Source: Hyaloscypha bicolor E | Taxonomy: Eukaryota > Ascomycota > Leotiomycetes > Helotiales > Hyaloscyphaceae | Length of the DNA stretch: 64,000 nucleotides | Assembly: GCF_002865645.1 (NCBI RefSeq) | Contig: NW_020194644.1 | Coordinates: 186,001-250,000, forward strand | Reading direction: 5' to 3' | Part shown: piece after piece, positions 21,055-31,871 of the stretch | Numbering within the stretch: position 1 is the stretch's first letter | Layout: each line of letters starts with the position of its first letter | Position numbers and translations under genes: made by a program | The notes under the pieces: generated by a model | What the model saw: the letters and a program-made list of their open reading frames with translations, nothing else | Database searches by the model: none | What the model was told of the DNA's origin: nothing

Positions 21055-22127
21055 CTAGGCCAGAACATGCTGTCCTAAACTAGTCCCATGACGCAGACCC
21101 ACTAGTTGAACAAAGTCCCCTTCTAGATTTTCCTCTTGATTTGTCCTTGAATCATAATCTTCTTTGAACGCCTCCAAAAGGCTAAAGAGAAGTGTAATAC
21201 CGCCGCCGCACATTGCAACTATTTGGTCAAGGCTTGCATACTCACGCCCGTCCTTGGAATGAAGAATGGTCGAGATGTAAAAATAGGTCCTTCATCCGCC
21301 AGAAGGCCACTTGTCACAAGAAACGCTACCAAAACGGCGACGGGTGTGGACAAGGCGCTAATGACGGCTGTGGGCTTTAGCCAAAGTATGATACAAGTTC
21401 CAGTGAGAGCAATAAGAAGAATGATAGGTAAAAGCATCATGCACAAGATGATCCAGCCAAATGCTATTACAGCTTCATGGCTTATCGACCCCTCATCTAA
21501 GCTCAGCGGCCGTCGCTCAGTGTTCTTGGCCTGGCTTTCGAAAAACACACTATTCACCATGTTCCAACTCAGCACTCCAACAATCAAGATTAGCACCGCT
21601 CGTTTGACTTGTAGCCGCCAAGCCGCAATTGCAAATAGCAACAGAGCGAGCATCGAAAAAGTTTCGCAGATGTTGAGCGGCGCTTCAATAGCAGCAGCCT
21701 GTTGAAGCATTTCTAAGTCCGGGGATGTGAGGACTTCCAAAAGTGGCACAAGAAGCTGGTGTAGCAGAAAGGCTAGGTGCGCGGACGCGATGCATGGAAA
21801 TGTTAGGCTCGCAATGAAATCATTGGTGATATGATCGATTTTTCTTTGGCGTGGATTGAGTGTCCATGAGATGATAACGGAGCATATTATCATTAGCCAA
21901 CATCCAACCGTTCCGGGACCGTAGAGCGAGTTGACCAGCTGAAATCTCGAGTCGCTTGAAGTAATGCCTAGTACATTGTGGGATATTGGGAGGTTGGTTG
22001 TGGTGATGCTAGGTGTTGTGGTGAAGGTAGGTGATGTGATGAAGGTAGGTGGTGTGGTGAAGGGAGGTGGTGTGAAGGGAGGCGGTGTGGTGAGGGTGGG
22101 TGTGATGGATGGATCCATGATATTCAA
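21055..22127 (-). pseudogene. Fungal multi-pass membrane protein gene with probable 1-bp frameshift
   Basis: The ATG at 22127 opens a 302-codon frame: a Pro/Thr-rich extracellular-type N-terminus (PPPFTPPPF, TTTPSITTT), then about seven hydrophobic segments such as CWLMIICSVIISW, FSMLALLLFAIAAW, VLILIVGVLSW, GWIILCMMLLPIILLIAL and ALSTPVAVLVAFLV. It ends early at ..PRTGVSMQALTK. Reading one base over from the same point continues LDQIVAMCGGGITLLFSLLEAF and on to a stop at 21055-21057, so a G seems missing near 21226-21234. An alternative is a 64-nt intron starting at the GTGAGT at 21245, which would end the protein shortly after. Function unknown; it resembles uncharacterised ascomycete membrane proteins. 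Confidence 0.55.
22015..22105 (-). repeat. Coding minisatellite (Pro/Thr-Phe repeats)
   Basis: Imperfect 15-18-bp units, GGTGGTGTGGTGAAG-like on the plus strand, run inside the start of the membrane protein gene. They encode repeats of the type TPPPF/TTPPTF/TSPTF. Copy number probably varies between strains and changes the length of the likely O-glycosylated N-terminal stalk. Confidence 0.7.
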
Positions 22128-22250
22128 TTGAGATACTAAGTCATAGGAATGTTGGTTGCAGAAGAGCAGCGAGGTAGAAGTTGTTCCAGCTGGAACATAT
22201 CAGGCTGAGTTTGTGAGCCAGCCGCTAAATAAACGCCAGAAATATGCTCA

Positions 22251-22497
22251 GCCTAGAAGGGTCCACCGGCCAAACGCCCAAACCACCCAACGGCCCAAGA
22301 CTATATTACACCACAACCACACCACAAAACAAAGAAAACAAGTCGAAATTCGCGGTATATGACCTCACTTTAGTCATTCTAAAACTTTTCGAAATTTTTT
22401 AAGCACTTTAATGAAACTACAAATTTTTCGTGTTTTGACAGGGGTATAAGCGGGCGGTTGAGTGGTTTGGGCGTTTGGCCGGTGAACCCTTCTAGGC
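22251..22497. mobile_element. 247-bp MITE with 46-bp terminal inverted repeats
   Basis: The left end (22251-22296) begins GCCTAGAAGGGTCCACCGG and the reverse complement of the right end (22452-22497) begins GCCTAGAAGGGTTCACCGG; 43 of 46 positions agree. The interior is about 155 bp with no ORF. Short size, long GC-rich terminal repeats and position in a promoter gap are typical of a non-autonomous DNA transposon. No certain target-site duplication was found. The low divergence of the arms suggests fairly recent insertion compared with the RIP-degraded elements elsewhere. Confidence 0.75.
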
Positions 22498-22855
22498 CGT
22501 GAGGATCTGTATCCTCATTGGAGTTGCCATTTGAACAGCATTTGACGCCTTGGAACGTGTGTGCCTTGGCGCTTGATCCGCGACGCAGAATTGTCGGAAT
22601 AAACAACCCCAGATAGCAGCCTAGATGGTTGAATTGCATGCTTTTCCTACGCCGTTATTTTGAACCCCCCAACACAGCCCTTTATCTAATCTTGCTTGGG
22701 TTATCTCGGGACGGAACTCGTCATGGCGGCTGCGGTTGTATGCACCCCCAACCCCCTAACTAGCTGCACTCGCTCATCTTCACTCCGAGACACAGAGGTC
22801 ACCTCCATTTGCTGAACCTGTTCATGCGGATAGAATCGTATCTGCCAAAAATCCT

Positions 22856-23857
22856 GTGCTCCCTCCTAATGGAAATCGCGGAGCACATGATGGAGAAGAC
22901 GCTGAGGCATCGAACGAGGCTCAGACGCTGTTTAGATCTGTTGATCTATCCACAATTCACGTCGACACGCATTATTGGTCATGTGAGACCTTACACCCAA
23001 GTGCAAATATTCAGGCGTTTTTGAAGAAAGACCTCGATGTAAGCCGGCTGGATAAAGTTTACGATCTCCTCTGGTGGGCCGGCAGACAAGTACCGCCTCG
23101 CCCACTTCATCGCTTGAAGATGCTAGGTCGTAAGATCGTCATTACGGAGCAGGCTGATCTTCATCTCGTGTGGTCCGTGGAGAGCGTTTTCGTGAAGCCA
23201 CTTCCAGACTTCTTTCTCATCTATTCATTCTGGACGACCCATATCTGCAACGATGAACAGTTATATGAGAGTGCCCGTGGGTTTGTCTTATCTTATATCT
23301 GGCTGATTCGGTACAAGAGCGACTTCGAAATTGCCAAAGACAAATGGCTTCTCCCGAGTGACTTAACGTGGCCTGTTTGGAGAGCTTTTGTCGAATCTGT
23401 CTGGCAAAGAGATGTCCCCAGCCATCCAGGCCCGATCAGCAAGAGATATAGATATGGGGAATTGCGCATTTCCAGGCTCAATCAGATTTACCGCTTCCGG
23501 CCTCAGTTCTTGCTTAGTCACCTAGCGCAAGGTTATCTTTACTCGTATTCAAGCTACGGTGGCTTTTTCAGACGGGAATTTGCCTGGCTCATTGTTGCAT
23601 TTGCCTATCTTTCCATCGTTCTGTCAGCAATGCAAGTTGGACTTGCCACATATCAACTCAGGGACAATAAAGGATTCAACAAAGGGTCATATGGTTTCTC
23701 TGTCGCGTCTATCATTTTCCCTTTGGCTGTAACAGCAATTGCTCTGCTACTCTATATTATTCTTTGGCTATATCATGTAATCACTACCATCTGCGCTTGG
23801 TTAGGTGGGAGGAAAAAGGAGCGGCTGCCAAACAGCAATGTGGCCGCCACGGACTAG
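22856..23857 (+). CDS. DUF6601 family membrane-anchored protein
   Basis: About 330 aa readable, matching the fungal DUF6601 family (sometimes mislabelled subtilisin-like protease). Motifs seen are LLWWAGRQ..PRPLHRLKMLGR, VITEQADLHLVW, VFVKPLPDF, FRPQFLLSHLAQGY. Two hydrophobic helices follow, FAWLIVAFAYLSIVLSAM and IIFPLAVTAIALLLYIILWL, then a basic tail GGRKKER. The frame has no ATG near its beginning: position 22856 is GTG and the frame is open back to about 22760. The true start is therefore probably in an upstream exon, possibly using the ATG at 22722, or at an internal Met. Biochemical role unknown. The body looks intact. Confidence 0.72.
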   Translation: MLPPNGNRGAHDGEDAEASNEAQTLFRSVDLSTIHVDTHYWSCETLHPSANIQAFLKKDLDVSRLDKVYDLLWWAGRQVPPRPLHRLKMLGRKIVITEQADLHLVWSVESVFVKPLPDFFLIYSFWTTHICNDEQLYESARGFVLSYIWLIRYKSDFEIAKDKWLLPSDLTWPVWRAFVESVWQRDVPSHPGPISKRYRYGELRISRLNQIYRFRPQFLLSHLAQGYLYSYSSYGGFFRREFAWLIVAFAYLSIVLSAMQVGLATYQLRDNKGFNKGSYGFSVASIIFPLAVTAIALLLYIILWLYHVITTICAWLGGRKKERLPNSNVAATD

Positions 23858-24500
23858 TTAAGCCCTGTTTCGCAATACTTGAATATTCGAATACTGTCGA
23901 TTTCGTAATATTAGTATTCGGATATTATAATTAAAAGTATTTCGCGTTTTTAAGAATACTAGCAATGAACGCTAGCATTTAGATACTAGTATTTGCTCTT
24001 ATACTAATCTCAGTTTTTTTAGAATACCTCTAAAAAGTTATTCTAAAAAACCCCCGAGAGTTAAATACTTAGCTTTAGGCTATAATAATAATAATAATAA
24101 TAATAAAATAGCTATTATAAGATTACTAAATAATCTGAAATTAGATTTTACCTAATATATATTTATAATAATAATAAATTAATATTATATTTTTCTTTTA
24201 TTATTAGAAATATAAAAATAATATTAAATTATAACAATTTAATATAAGCTTTTATTTTTAAAAATATTATATAAATATAAACTATATATAATATTAAGCT
24301 TATATTTATAATAGCTAATTCGAAATATTTTATATATAATAACCTTTTTTATTAATATTTTTTTTAAAAAAAATTCTAATATTTAATTCTTTATTTAAAG
24401 TCTTTATATTTTGAAAACTCTTATTATTTAGCTTATATATTATAATAGAGAATGCGGGTTTATAAGTTAATTATTTAAAAAAGTTATTAAAATATACAAA
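23858..24500. other. AT-rich gene-free segment
   Basis: Strongly AT-rich sequence with an (AAT)n-like run near 24,083-24,105 and no coding potential. It isolates the DUF6601 gene from the repair-gene remnant. Confidence 0.55.
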
Positions 24501-24667
24501 TTGTGAGTTTTCGCGATCTATTATGTATTTTAGCATTGCGCGTAATGGGCGTTGCATTTAAGCGGGAACTCGAGTACCCGATCAACCCACCAGCGCTCAA
24601 ATACTCCTCCAAACTTGCTTGGCACTCTGCGAGCCATCAACTGTATTACACGGTGGTTATGATAACT

Positions 24668-26178
24668 TGGACAATACAGTCAGGCAGCCTCTTAACCGGG
24701 GTATTTTCTCCGCTCGATAAAGCTGAGAGGCAATGCGAAAATGGTTCGGCTGTTAAAATCGCAGCATTTGACTTGGTGCGGTGTCCTTTGGTGTCGATAG
24801 GATTGACGTACTAATAGTGTCTGTAAGGACGGCACCCTCATCAATACCAAGTCGGGCAAGCCCCAAGCCGAAAATCCCGATGACTGGGAATGGTGGAATC
24901 CAATCGTCCCATCGAAGATGCAGGAAACGTATGACCAAGGCTTTGTGATCAAAATCATCACCAACCAAGGGCGTCTTACCAACTCTGACGGGAATGGAGG
25001 CCCCGAAGTTCAGCTATTCCAACAGAAGATCGAGCAAATACTCGATATTTTGGACGTGCCTCTTACTATCTACGCGGCGTGTGCGAATGACAATTGGAGG
25101 AAGCCGAGGACTGGCATCTAGAAGCTCTTGGTCCAGGAATCTCAACAAAAAGGACAAGAGATTAACGAGAACAACTCTTACCTCGTGGGTGACGCTGCTG
25201 GGAGAGCTAGTGATCATACGGATGCGGACCTCCATTACAGCATGAACATTGGTGTTAGATTCCATACTCCCGAGGATTTTTTTCTGAACATCACTGGCGA
25301 AATTACTGGCCATAAGTTTGATCCTGCTTGGTTCCTTGAGAACCAAAGCGATTGGGCAGGTATAACCAATGATTTCTGGCCAAAGTTTTCCGGTCGTTAA
25401 TACATGGATAGACCTGGATCTTCGAGAACAGTATCGAAACAAGGAGATGATTGTCCTCGTGGGCGCGCCAGGAACGGGAAAGTCGTATTTCTACAAAAAG
25501 GTTCCTCAACCATTGGGCTATCACCAGATATCCTTACACAAGCTCGGCTCTCAGGAGAAGTGCGCAGAAGAGGCTGAGAAGAGCCTTGCAGAGGAAACAC
25601 GAGTTAGTATTCCAATGACTACCGTTGTTAGAACTCAACTCATGGGCTACAGGTAGCCATTGGTATATCGGATCCATGACGACACCAATCAAATTTCCTG
25701 TTTTCACCACTAACAGGGTCCAGATAACATCAATTCCACCGCCTATAGTCGACAGGCATGGCTATCTATCGCACGCAAGTATAATATCAGAGCCACGGCC
25801 ATGTACTTTGATCTGCCATTTGATTTGTGTCTTCACAATGACACCGTTCGGGCGCTTGGAGGTGATATAGGTGGTAGCCCGCTCAACCAAATGGCTAAAG
25901 ACTTTCTGCCGAAATATCAATTCATCACTTAGACTAAAACCTCTCCAGATGAATCCCGAATGCCAACGGATTTTCCCAAGAATTCCCTTCCTGAAACTCA
26001 CGAGTGAGTTTGAAAAACCTCAGATGAGTGAAGGGTTTGCCCAAGTCATAAGCCTTGGTTTTCAGGTACTAGAGATTCCTTTTTCATGACCATAGTCCAG
26101 ACGAGCGAAGACTAAGAGCACTAATAGTGGATGGGAAATGATGAAGAGCTTCAGATTTGGCGCAGGTTCTGGGTTTGA
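24668..26178 (+). pseudogene. Polynucleotide kinase 3'-phosphatase (PNKP/Pnk1-like), RIP-damaged
   Basis: PNKP repairs DNA ends by removing 3'-phosphates and adding 5'-phosphates in the nucleus. The HAD phosphatase motif FDL+DGTLI is rebuilt by an intron (GTGCGG..GTAAG, about 24775-24831). It is followed by TKSGKPQAENPDDWEWW, IITNQGRL, YAACANDNWRKPRTGI and LVGDAAGR. A 52-nt intron leads to the kinase P-loop VLVGAPGTGKSYFYKK, then a 10-nt exon restores AIDNINS, and MYFDLPFDLCLHNDTVRA follows. NPECQRIFPRIPF and a last exon ending LQIWRRFWV complete it. The codon at 25119-25121 is TAG where the motif expects Trp (TGG), a CpA-to-TpA change on the other strand. The junction after GGDI also does not splice in frame. 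The 5' end is unclear. The regular housekeeping copy presumably lies elsewhere. Confidence 0.75.
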
Positions 26179-26233
26179 AAATAGCAACGGCCGATTTACG
26201 CAATCTCGCGACTTCGCCAGCCTAGTATTTATT

Positions 26234-27593
26234 CTACCCACTTTTCACTTCTCCGAAATGCTTCTCCAGTAACTTAACAACTTTGTTCGCCGATCCAACT
26301 GAATTCTGATATCCAGCACCAGCATGCCCATAAGCATGACACACCGTAACCCCATCCAAGTTCTCAATCTCCACTCTGGCACCCCCCTTTCGCCCGGGCC
26401 TGAGACCAACTTGCACACTCAGAACTTCAAACTCACCTTTCTCGTTGAGCAGTTCCGGGGCCCACTCCTTTGCTCGACCGAGAATTTCTACTGTCGTCTG
26501 AGGATCCGGTTCTGCAGTCCAGTCTCCGATCTGCTTTGTGCCTCCCAAAATAGTAGTATTTGAATGAGGTCGAGGCAAGATGTACACGATTGGTGTACTC
26601 GTAGGTGTAGGGTTAGCGGAGAGGGCATCGATTGTTGTGATATGGTTGGCTTCTCCTGCGACGGTGACAGTTTGTCCTCTGACTGGGTATATATTTGGGT
26701 CCGGAACGAGCTTGAGTGCGGAGATGCCAGTGGCGTTCACGAAGGCTGATATCGGAGGTCCTTCGGCGTAGTTGAATTGATTGAAATGCTCTTTCACCAC
26801 ATTGGCTGCGGCCTGGAGGGTTTCGGAGAAGGCGCTACCGATGGGAAGAGCAGCTCGGATGACAATGGCTCCTAGAAATTCTGCTTTTTGCTGGAGATAT
26901 TTGAGATACATTGGTACGTTCACTATGACCGAAGTATAGGTATGGCCTTGTTTGAAGCCCTCTTTGAGGTTCTCTGTCGGAATCTGCTCATAGGAAAGCA
27001 CATTGCTGGAGAACCATGGGGCTTCTGGGGAGGCACTACAGACAATTGAGTGAGGTCTCAATGGATGAATTATATGCCACAAATACCTGAAGAAGCGAGA
27101 GTTGCGGAGCTGATTCAATATCAGCAAGGTATTGCCTAGAGCCAGTAGAAAGCGGGCGTGGAAAGAGCGAGAATGAAGAAGCAAACTTTTGGCATACCGC
27201 AAGTCCAGAGAAAGATTTCTGACCAGGGTTTAGGCGTTCCTTTTCAATTACATCAAGCCAACGCTTATACGTTTCTGTGTCCCATTGCTGCTGCTCAGGA
27301 TCCGAGTCGGGAGCATGAGAACGCCAATGAGCTCCAGCCCTGTGATTGGTGTCAGAAATGGGTATTGTTGCACCGTGAAGGGGAAATGTACCATGGCGAC
27401 GTATACTCGATAGATTCGTCACCAGGGAGATGTTTGCCGATTATGCAAACTCGATACCCAGCTTCAAGGAGTGATATCGAAGTTTGAAGGCCGGTTACAC
27501 CAGCGCTACACCCAGGTGTGAGCAGTAGGCAGACAAAAGTCGGTGGAAAACTACTTACCCAATGACGGTAATGACCTTCTTTTGGGTTTCCAT
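26234..27593 (-). CDS. D-amino-acid oxidase (FAD-dependent)
   Basis: Peroxisomal-type flavoenzyme that oxidises D-amino acids to keto acids with H2O2. The ATG at 27593 starts METQKKVITVIG; a phase-2 intron splits the FAD-binding GxGxxG, restored as VIGAGVTGLQTSISLLEAGY. Exons are about 27593-27559, 27505-27392 and 27339-27187 (SPWAGAHWRS joined across intron 2), then 27086-26234; this totals 384 aa in phase. The third intron is the least certain. Diagnostic motifs are YTSVIVNVPMYLKYL, YPVRGQTVTV, YILPRPHSNTTILGGT, VGLRPGRKGGARVE and CHAYGHAGAGYQNSVGSA. The protein ends KSG, not a canonical peroxisomal SKL. D-aspartate oxidase is the main alternative. It is divergent from the HET gene at 28003. 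Confidence 0.86.
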
Positions 27594-28002
27594 TTTGCTT
27601 GTACTGCCAATTGATATTTTTCTGTGAGGAAGTAATTATATATACATCCAAATCTTTTGAAGTGTTATGGTGAGGAGGCTGTACCGGCGGATTGCCGAAT
27701 TGGGTCACCGAACTCCAGCTGAAAAAAATTGGTGGAGCACAGCCTCAAAGCCGTGACACGGCAGAGAGCCGGCTGCACACCGCTAGACTCAAATCTCTCA
27801 CCATGGTTACTTCCAATCCCTCCAGAATCCAGTCGAAGATCCCAAAAGAGCGGGGCCTCCCCAAACCCTGAATGCTAAATCTCGCCATCGTACGTTTGGC
27901 CTTGAAGATTGTCCCATCGCTGTTTGATTCGGAGCGACTCGATACTCGGCGAAACTTTCAAACAGTCTTAGCTAGGCATTCACCTAGGAGTCCGGAAGGG
28001 CG
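27594..28002. promoter_or_regulatory. Divergent promoter, D-amino-acid oxidase / HET gene
   Basis: 409 bp separate the two start codons. A TATATATAA-like box on the minus strand at about 27636-27645 lies some 45 bp upstream of the oxidase ATG. No equivalent is clear for the HET gene. Confidence 0.45.
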
Positions 28003-30081
28003 ATGTCTTCGGTCGATACGATTTGTCCTCAGTGTGCTAGGATCAATTTCGACTTCTTCACTCAACCGCTGGTGGAGGGTCAACATAGCGAAACGCTACC
28101 GGACATATCCTGGACCGTATTTTCCCCGGAAACTTGTCAATTTTGCCAGCTGCTTCTCCACTGCAGATTCCCTGGCGGAGACATCCACCATCCTCTACAA
28201 GGAACACTCCGTGGGGTCTACGCTGGTCACGAGCTTCAAATCCACATGGATGATGGGCAAACCAGCACAAACTTGAACTACAGTATTCGACACTGCAAAC
28301 CCCCTCCAGCCTCATTCCCCAACGAAGAGCTTCAGGCGTCGGTGTCATTTGACGTCAATGAGCTCAAAGACTGGTTGAAACAATGTAAAAAGCACAAATG
28401 TCTGCCTTGGTTGAAAGAATATGAAAAGCATGAGTGTATCCCTCCCGATAATTCGCTCAAGTCTCTACCGGAAGACTTTCGACTTATCGATGTTGATGAA
28501 TATCGCATCGTTCAGCCCAAGAAGCAGGTCGAGTACTGCGCGTTAAGCTATGTATGGGGCGACAAGGAACAGCCTTTATTGAAGTCCTCGAACAAAGACA
28601 AAGCAGAAATGCGAGACTTTCTGACAGGTCTCGACCTCCCCAGGACCATACTTGACGCCATCGCTCTCTGTCGAGGAATTGGGTGCCACTTTCTCTGGGT
28701 CGACAGTTTATGCATCGTCCAGGATTGCAAAGAGAACAAGTACAGCCAGATCAGCTCGATGGCTGATATATACAGTCTATCTTATCTTGCAATCGTCGCG
28801 GCTGCAGGGGAAGATTCGAGTGCCGGTCTGGCCCCTTACGGTCGACGCAATTCCGACATTTCTTACCTGCTTCGAACAACTTCAAATGGCAGCTTCGTCG
28901 CATCTTTGAGCCCTCAACTCGCTGCTCAGGAAATTGCAAAATCCGCTTGGGCATCGCGTGGCTGGACTTTGCAGGAATACGCACTATCTCGAAGAGTCCT
29001 ATTCTTCACAGGCTCGTATGCTTTCTTGCGTTGTGAGCATTCACTGCGATGTGAAGACTTCGGCCTCGGATTCTCGGATTGCTTCGGGGAAGCACGGAAA
29101 TGGGACCTTCCTTTGCCGCCCTTCTATAGAAGGGTAAAAAGCCCCCATCGCCATTACCCAAGTACTTTTTCGCAACTAGTAGCACAATTCGTTCGCCGAA
29201 ATCTGAGTTATGAGAAGGATGTCTTGAATGCCTTTACCGGTATATTGACTCAAATGGAGGATAGGGAACTTGGGCAGGAGGGCATTGGAAACAATATCTG
29301 GGGCTTGCCGTCTAAACAGTTCGGGGCTGCGTTGCAGTGGACAACACACTTGCCGTGGCCAAGTACGGAGAGGGCGGGCTTTCCGAGTTGGTCTTGGGCA
29401 GGTTGGATCCATACGAATGATTCTCTTCCTCTAAGAAAGGGGAGCTTCCATGATATTTATGAAGGCTTTGATGATCAAGTGGCTGATATTTCGGTGTTGA
29501 CTTGCTACAAAATCCACGACAACGGAAGTATTCAAACGATTGAAGACTGCGACTTCGAGCGGATTTTCAGGCACCTCAGCGAGAGTTCCGATGATGCGGC
29601 AGAGATTTCTCGCTTCGAGAGGCTGCTCCGACGACACTTTACTCCGCAGCCCTGTGAAATACTTATCAGCACCTACATCCAGGAGCCAAATCCGTCAAAG
29701 CCACCTCTTTCCCACCACATATTCCTCTGGGCCAGCTGCGCATCTCTATATGTCGACCCACCTTTAGATGTTGTTTATCATCCAGCAACCTACGATTTTC
29801 CCATTCGCATCCACAAAGGGGGTCCCCAAATTGGTTCGATCCGTCTCAAGCCCAAATGGCGAGAAAAAGAGCCGACCTATATGCACTTTTTCGTGTCAAC
29901 AGCTGGAATCTATTCCAATTCTGGCCAGCCCCGGCAACGCAGGTTCAAGGTCATTTTAACAAAGCTATATCAGAACGCGAGATTGCCTGTTTACAAGAGG
30001 ATCCAGGTCTCGTACACTGCTATTTGTCAGATGGATTGGATGCGAGCAAAGCCGAAAAGCAGGTTTATTGCTCTTGTGTGA
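28003..30081 (+). CDS. HET domain protein, single exon, 692 aa
   Basis: Heterokaryon-incompatibility protein expected to induce cell death when activated. The ATG at 28003 starts MSSVDTICPQCARINFDFF; a Cys pair CPQC and CQFC precede the HET domain at about residues 175-330. Core motifs are VEYCALSYVWGDKEQP, CHFLWVDSLCIVQD, MADIYSLSYLAIVAAAG and ASRGWTLQEYALSRRVLFFT, followed by the conserved SWSWAGW near residue 465. The C-terminal third has no recognised repeats. It is intact and uninterrupted in a region otherwise rich in damaged genes. It is unrelated in architecture to the HET half at 15.7-17.7 kb (no kinase, no fingers). Partner and trigger unknown. Confidence 0.9.
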   Translation: MSSVDTICPQCARINFDFFTQPLVEGQHSETLPDISWTVFSPETCQFCQLLLHCRFPGGDIHHPLQGTLRGVYAGHELQIHMDDGQTSTNLNYSIRHCKPPPASFPNEELQASVSFDVNELKDWLKQCKKHKCLPWLKEYEKHECIPPDNSLKSLPEDFRLIDVDEYRIVQPKKQVEYCALSYVWGDKEQPLLKSSNKDKAEMRDFLTGLDLPRTILDAIALCRGIGCHFLWVDSLCIVQDCKENKYSQISSMADIYSLSYLAIVAAAGEDSSAGLAPYGRRNSDISYLLRTTSNGSFVASLSPQLAAQEIAKSAWASRGWTLQEYALSRRVLFFTGSYAFLRCEHSLRCEDFGLGFSDCFGEARKWDLPLPPFYRRVKSPHRHYPSTFSQLVAQFVRRNLSYEKDVLNAFTGILTQMEDRELGQEGIGNNIWGLPSKQFGAALQWTTHLPWPSTERAGFPSWSWAGWIHTNDSLPLRKGSFHDIYEGFDDQVADISVLTCYKIHDNGSIQTIEDCDFERIFRHLSESSDDAAEISRFERLLRRHFTPQPCEILISTYIQEPNPSKPPLSHHIFLWASCASLYVDPPLDVVYHPATYDFPIRIHKGGPQIGSIRLKPKWREKEPTYMHFFVSTAGIYSNSGQPRQRRFKVILTKLYQNARLPVYKRIQVSYTAICQMDWMRAKPKSRFIALV

Positions 30082-30380
30082 GACTGCTAAATGGAAACTA
30101 GAATCTCAAGAACAAGAATCTGAAGTCGGATTTGTTTGTACCGAAGTTCAAGCCGCCGCCGCTCTAGCAGTCACAAAGGACGGAAGATGGATGGATTTAA
30201 TCCTTGGATCTAAACCATAGATGGGTCAGGATTGAGTATTAATAAATTGATACAAGTGTGGTAGATAGATCTCATTCAGCGGTTGGGTATCTGTAATGTC
30301 TGTGATTGAGGACTGGCTGGGGGAGAAGGGTTGTAATCTTATCAGACGCCGCCACTTCGGCTATAAAGGGTTAGCGACAG

Positions 30381-30459
30381 CATGCTGTGTTATTTCACCT
30401 AGAGAAGAAGGTATTAGATACGGCCTAATTTTCTTCTCTAGGTGAAATGACACAGTATG
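30381..30459. repeat. Perfect-like hairpin, 29-bp arms
   Basis: The arm 30381-30409 (CATGCTGTGTTATTTCACCT..) pairs with 30431-30459, whose reverse complement begins CATACTGTGTCATTTCACCT; 27 of 29 positions match and both mismatches are transitions. The loop is 21 bp. It sits exactly at the border between the HET gene's 3' side and a long AT-rich block. It could be a terminator-like structure, a tiny foldback element, or the end of a transposon. Confidence 0.65.
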
Positions 30460-30479
30460 AACCGATAATAGTACTCGGG

Positions 30480-31871
30480 GAAGTAATAAGTAGTAAAGCA
30501 CATAATTATTATATAATGTTATTTAACTAATAAGATATATTTACTAGTAATTTATCTTTAAATCCTTTAACGTTATTAAAGTTGCAATTAAGCCTTCTTT
30601 AAAGGCTATAAATTCTTATTTCTTTATAGTTCTTATTCGAAGTTTTACTTATATAATTAACTTCCTTTAATTACTTTATTAAATTAGTTTAATAAAGCTA
30701 AGGTTATATATATATAATATAAATTAAATAAATAATACTAAATTAATTATTATATTATAATAATTAATAGCTTATATATATAGCCTTAAATTTTTTTAAA
30801 TTATATTCTCTAAATTATATATATTAAATATTATAAATATAATATTTAGGGCTTAAAGAATAAGATAAAAGGTCTTTTATAAAGATAATTAAAAGTTAAA
30901 GAAGGAGAAACTAGAATATAGGAAATTGCAAGAATATAAGTATATATTTTATAATATACTAGTTTATAAGAAGCTTAATATTCTAAATATCTCTAGTATA
31001 TTTCAAGTATATTTCCTTGGCGAAGTAGCCGCGTCACGTGAGTAGTCATGTGACTTGAAAGTAATTAGAGGTAATAGAATATAAGTAATACTAGTTAAAT
31101 AATTATATTAGATAACTAGATTAAAAGCTAATTTAATTTTATAAAATATAATATATTTAATATTAAGCTTATAACTTAAGCTTTATTAATATATAGCCCC
31201 TAGAATTTAGCCTTAAAGTATTTAGCCTTAAAGTATTTAGCTTTAAAATATTTAGCTTTAAAATTTACTTAGCTTATTAAAGGTTTTAGGCTTCTAATAT
31301 TAATAGTTTTCTTATATATTATTATAAATAGCTTTAAAGAAATAAACTTTAAAAATATTATTTTATTTATTAAAGCTTTTATAGCTTTAATATTTAAAAA
31401 TATAGCTTGTAATTCTATAATTATAATATAATAACTCTTTTATATAATATTTAAAAATTAGTAAAAATAAGTATTTAATAAATATATTCGTTATTTTTTC
31501 TTTTTTTTAAAAATATATTTAATAATAACTTTATTAAAAGTTATTAGCTTTTTAATATAATAATAACAAATATTAATATATTTAATTTAGTTATAAGTTA
31601 TAAGGTTTTTAATTAATATTATATAATTTTATTTATTATTAAATATAAAAATTAATAAAATAATATTTAAATATTAAATATATTTCAATTTCTTAAATAA
31701 GGCTCTAATTTATTAAATCTATTTACTAGCCTTTAATAAGCTAATATATTTCAATTAAATAATAAATATAATTATATAATATTATTTAATAAAAGATTAA
31801 ATAATAAAGTTTTTATTAAATAAATATTATAATTTATATTATTTTTCAAGTATTAAAATATCTTTAATTAT
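30480..31871. other. AT-rich repeat debris
   Basis: No gene can be read. Some tandem words (TTTAGCCTTAAAGTA-like, 31200-31265) repeat four times. Composition and lack of CpA/TpG suggest heavy RIP. Source element not identified. Confidence 0.5.

Noticed and set aside
22379..22639. 86-codon minus-strand ORF
   Set aside because: Lies largely across the MITE; no motif.
25369..25656. Stand-alone P-loop ATPase ORF
   Set aside because: The VLVGAPGTGKS motif is the kinase half of the PNKP-like gene, joined by a 52-nt intron to the phosphatase half.
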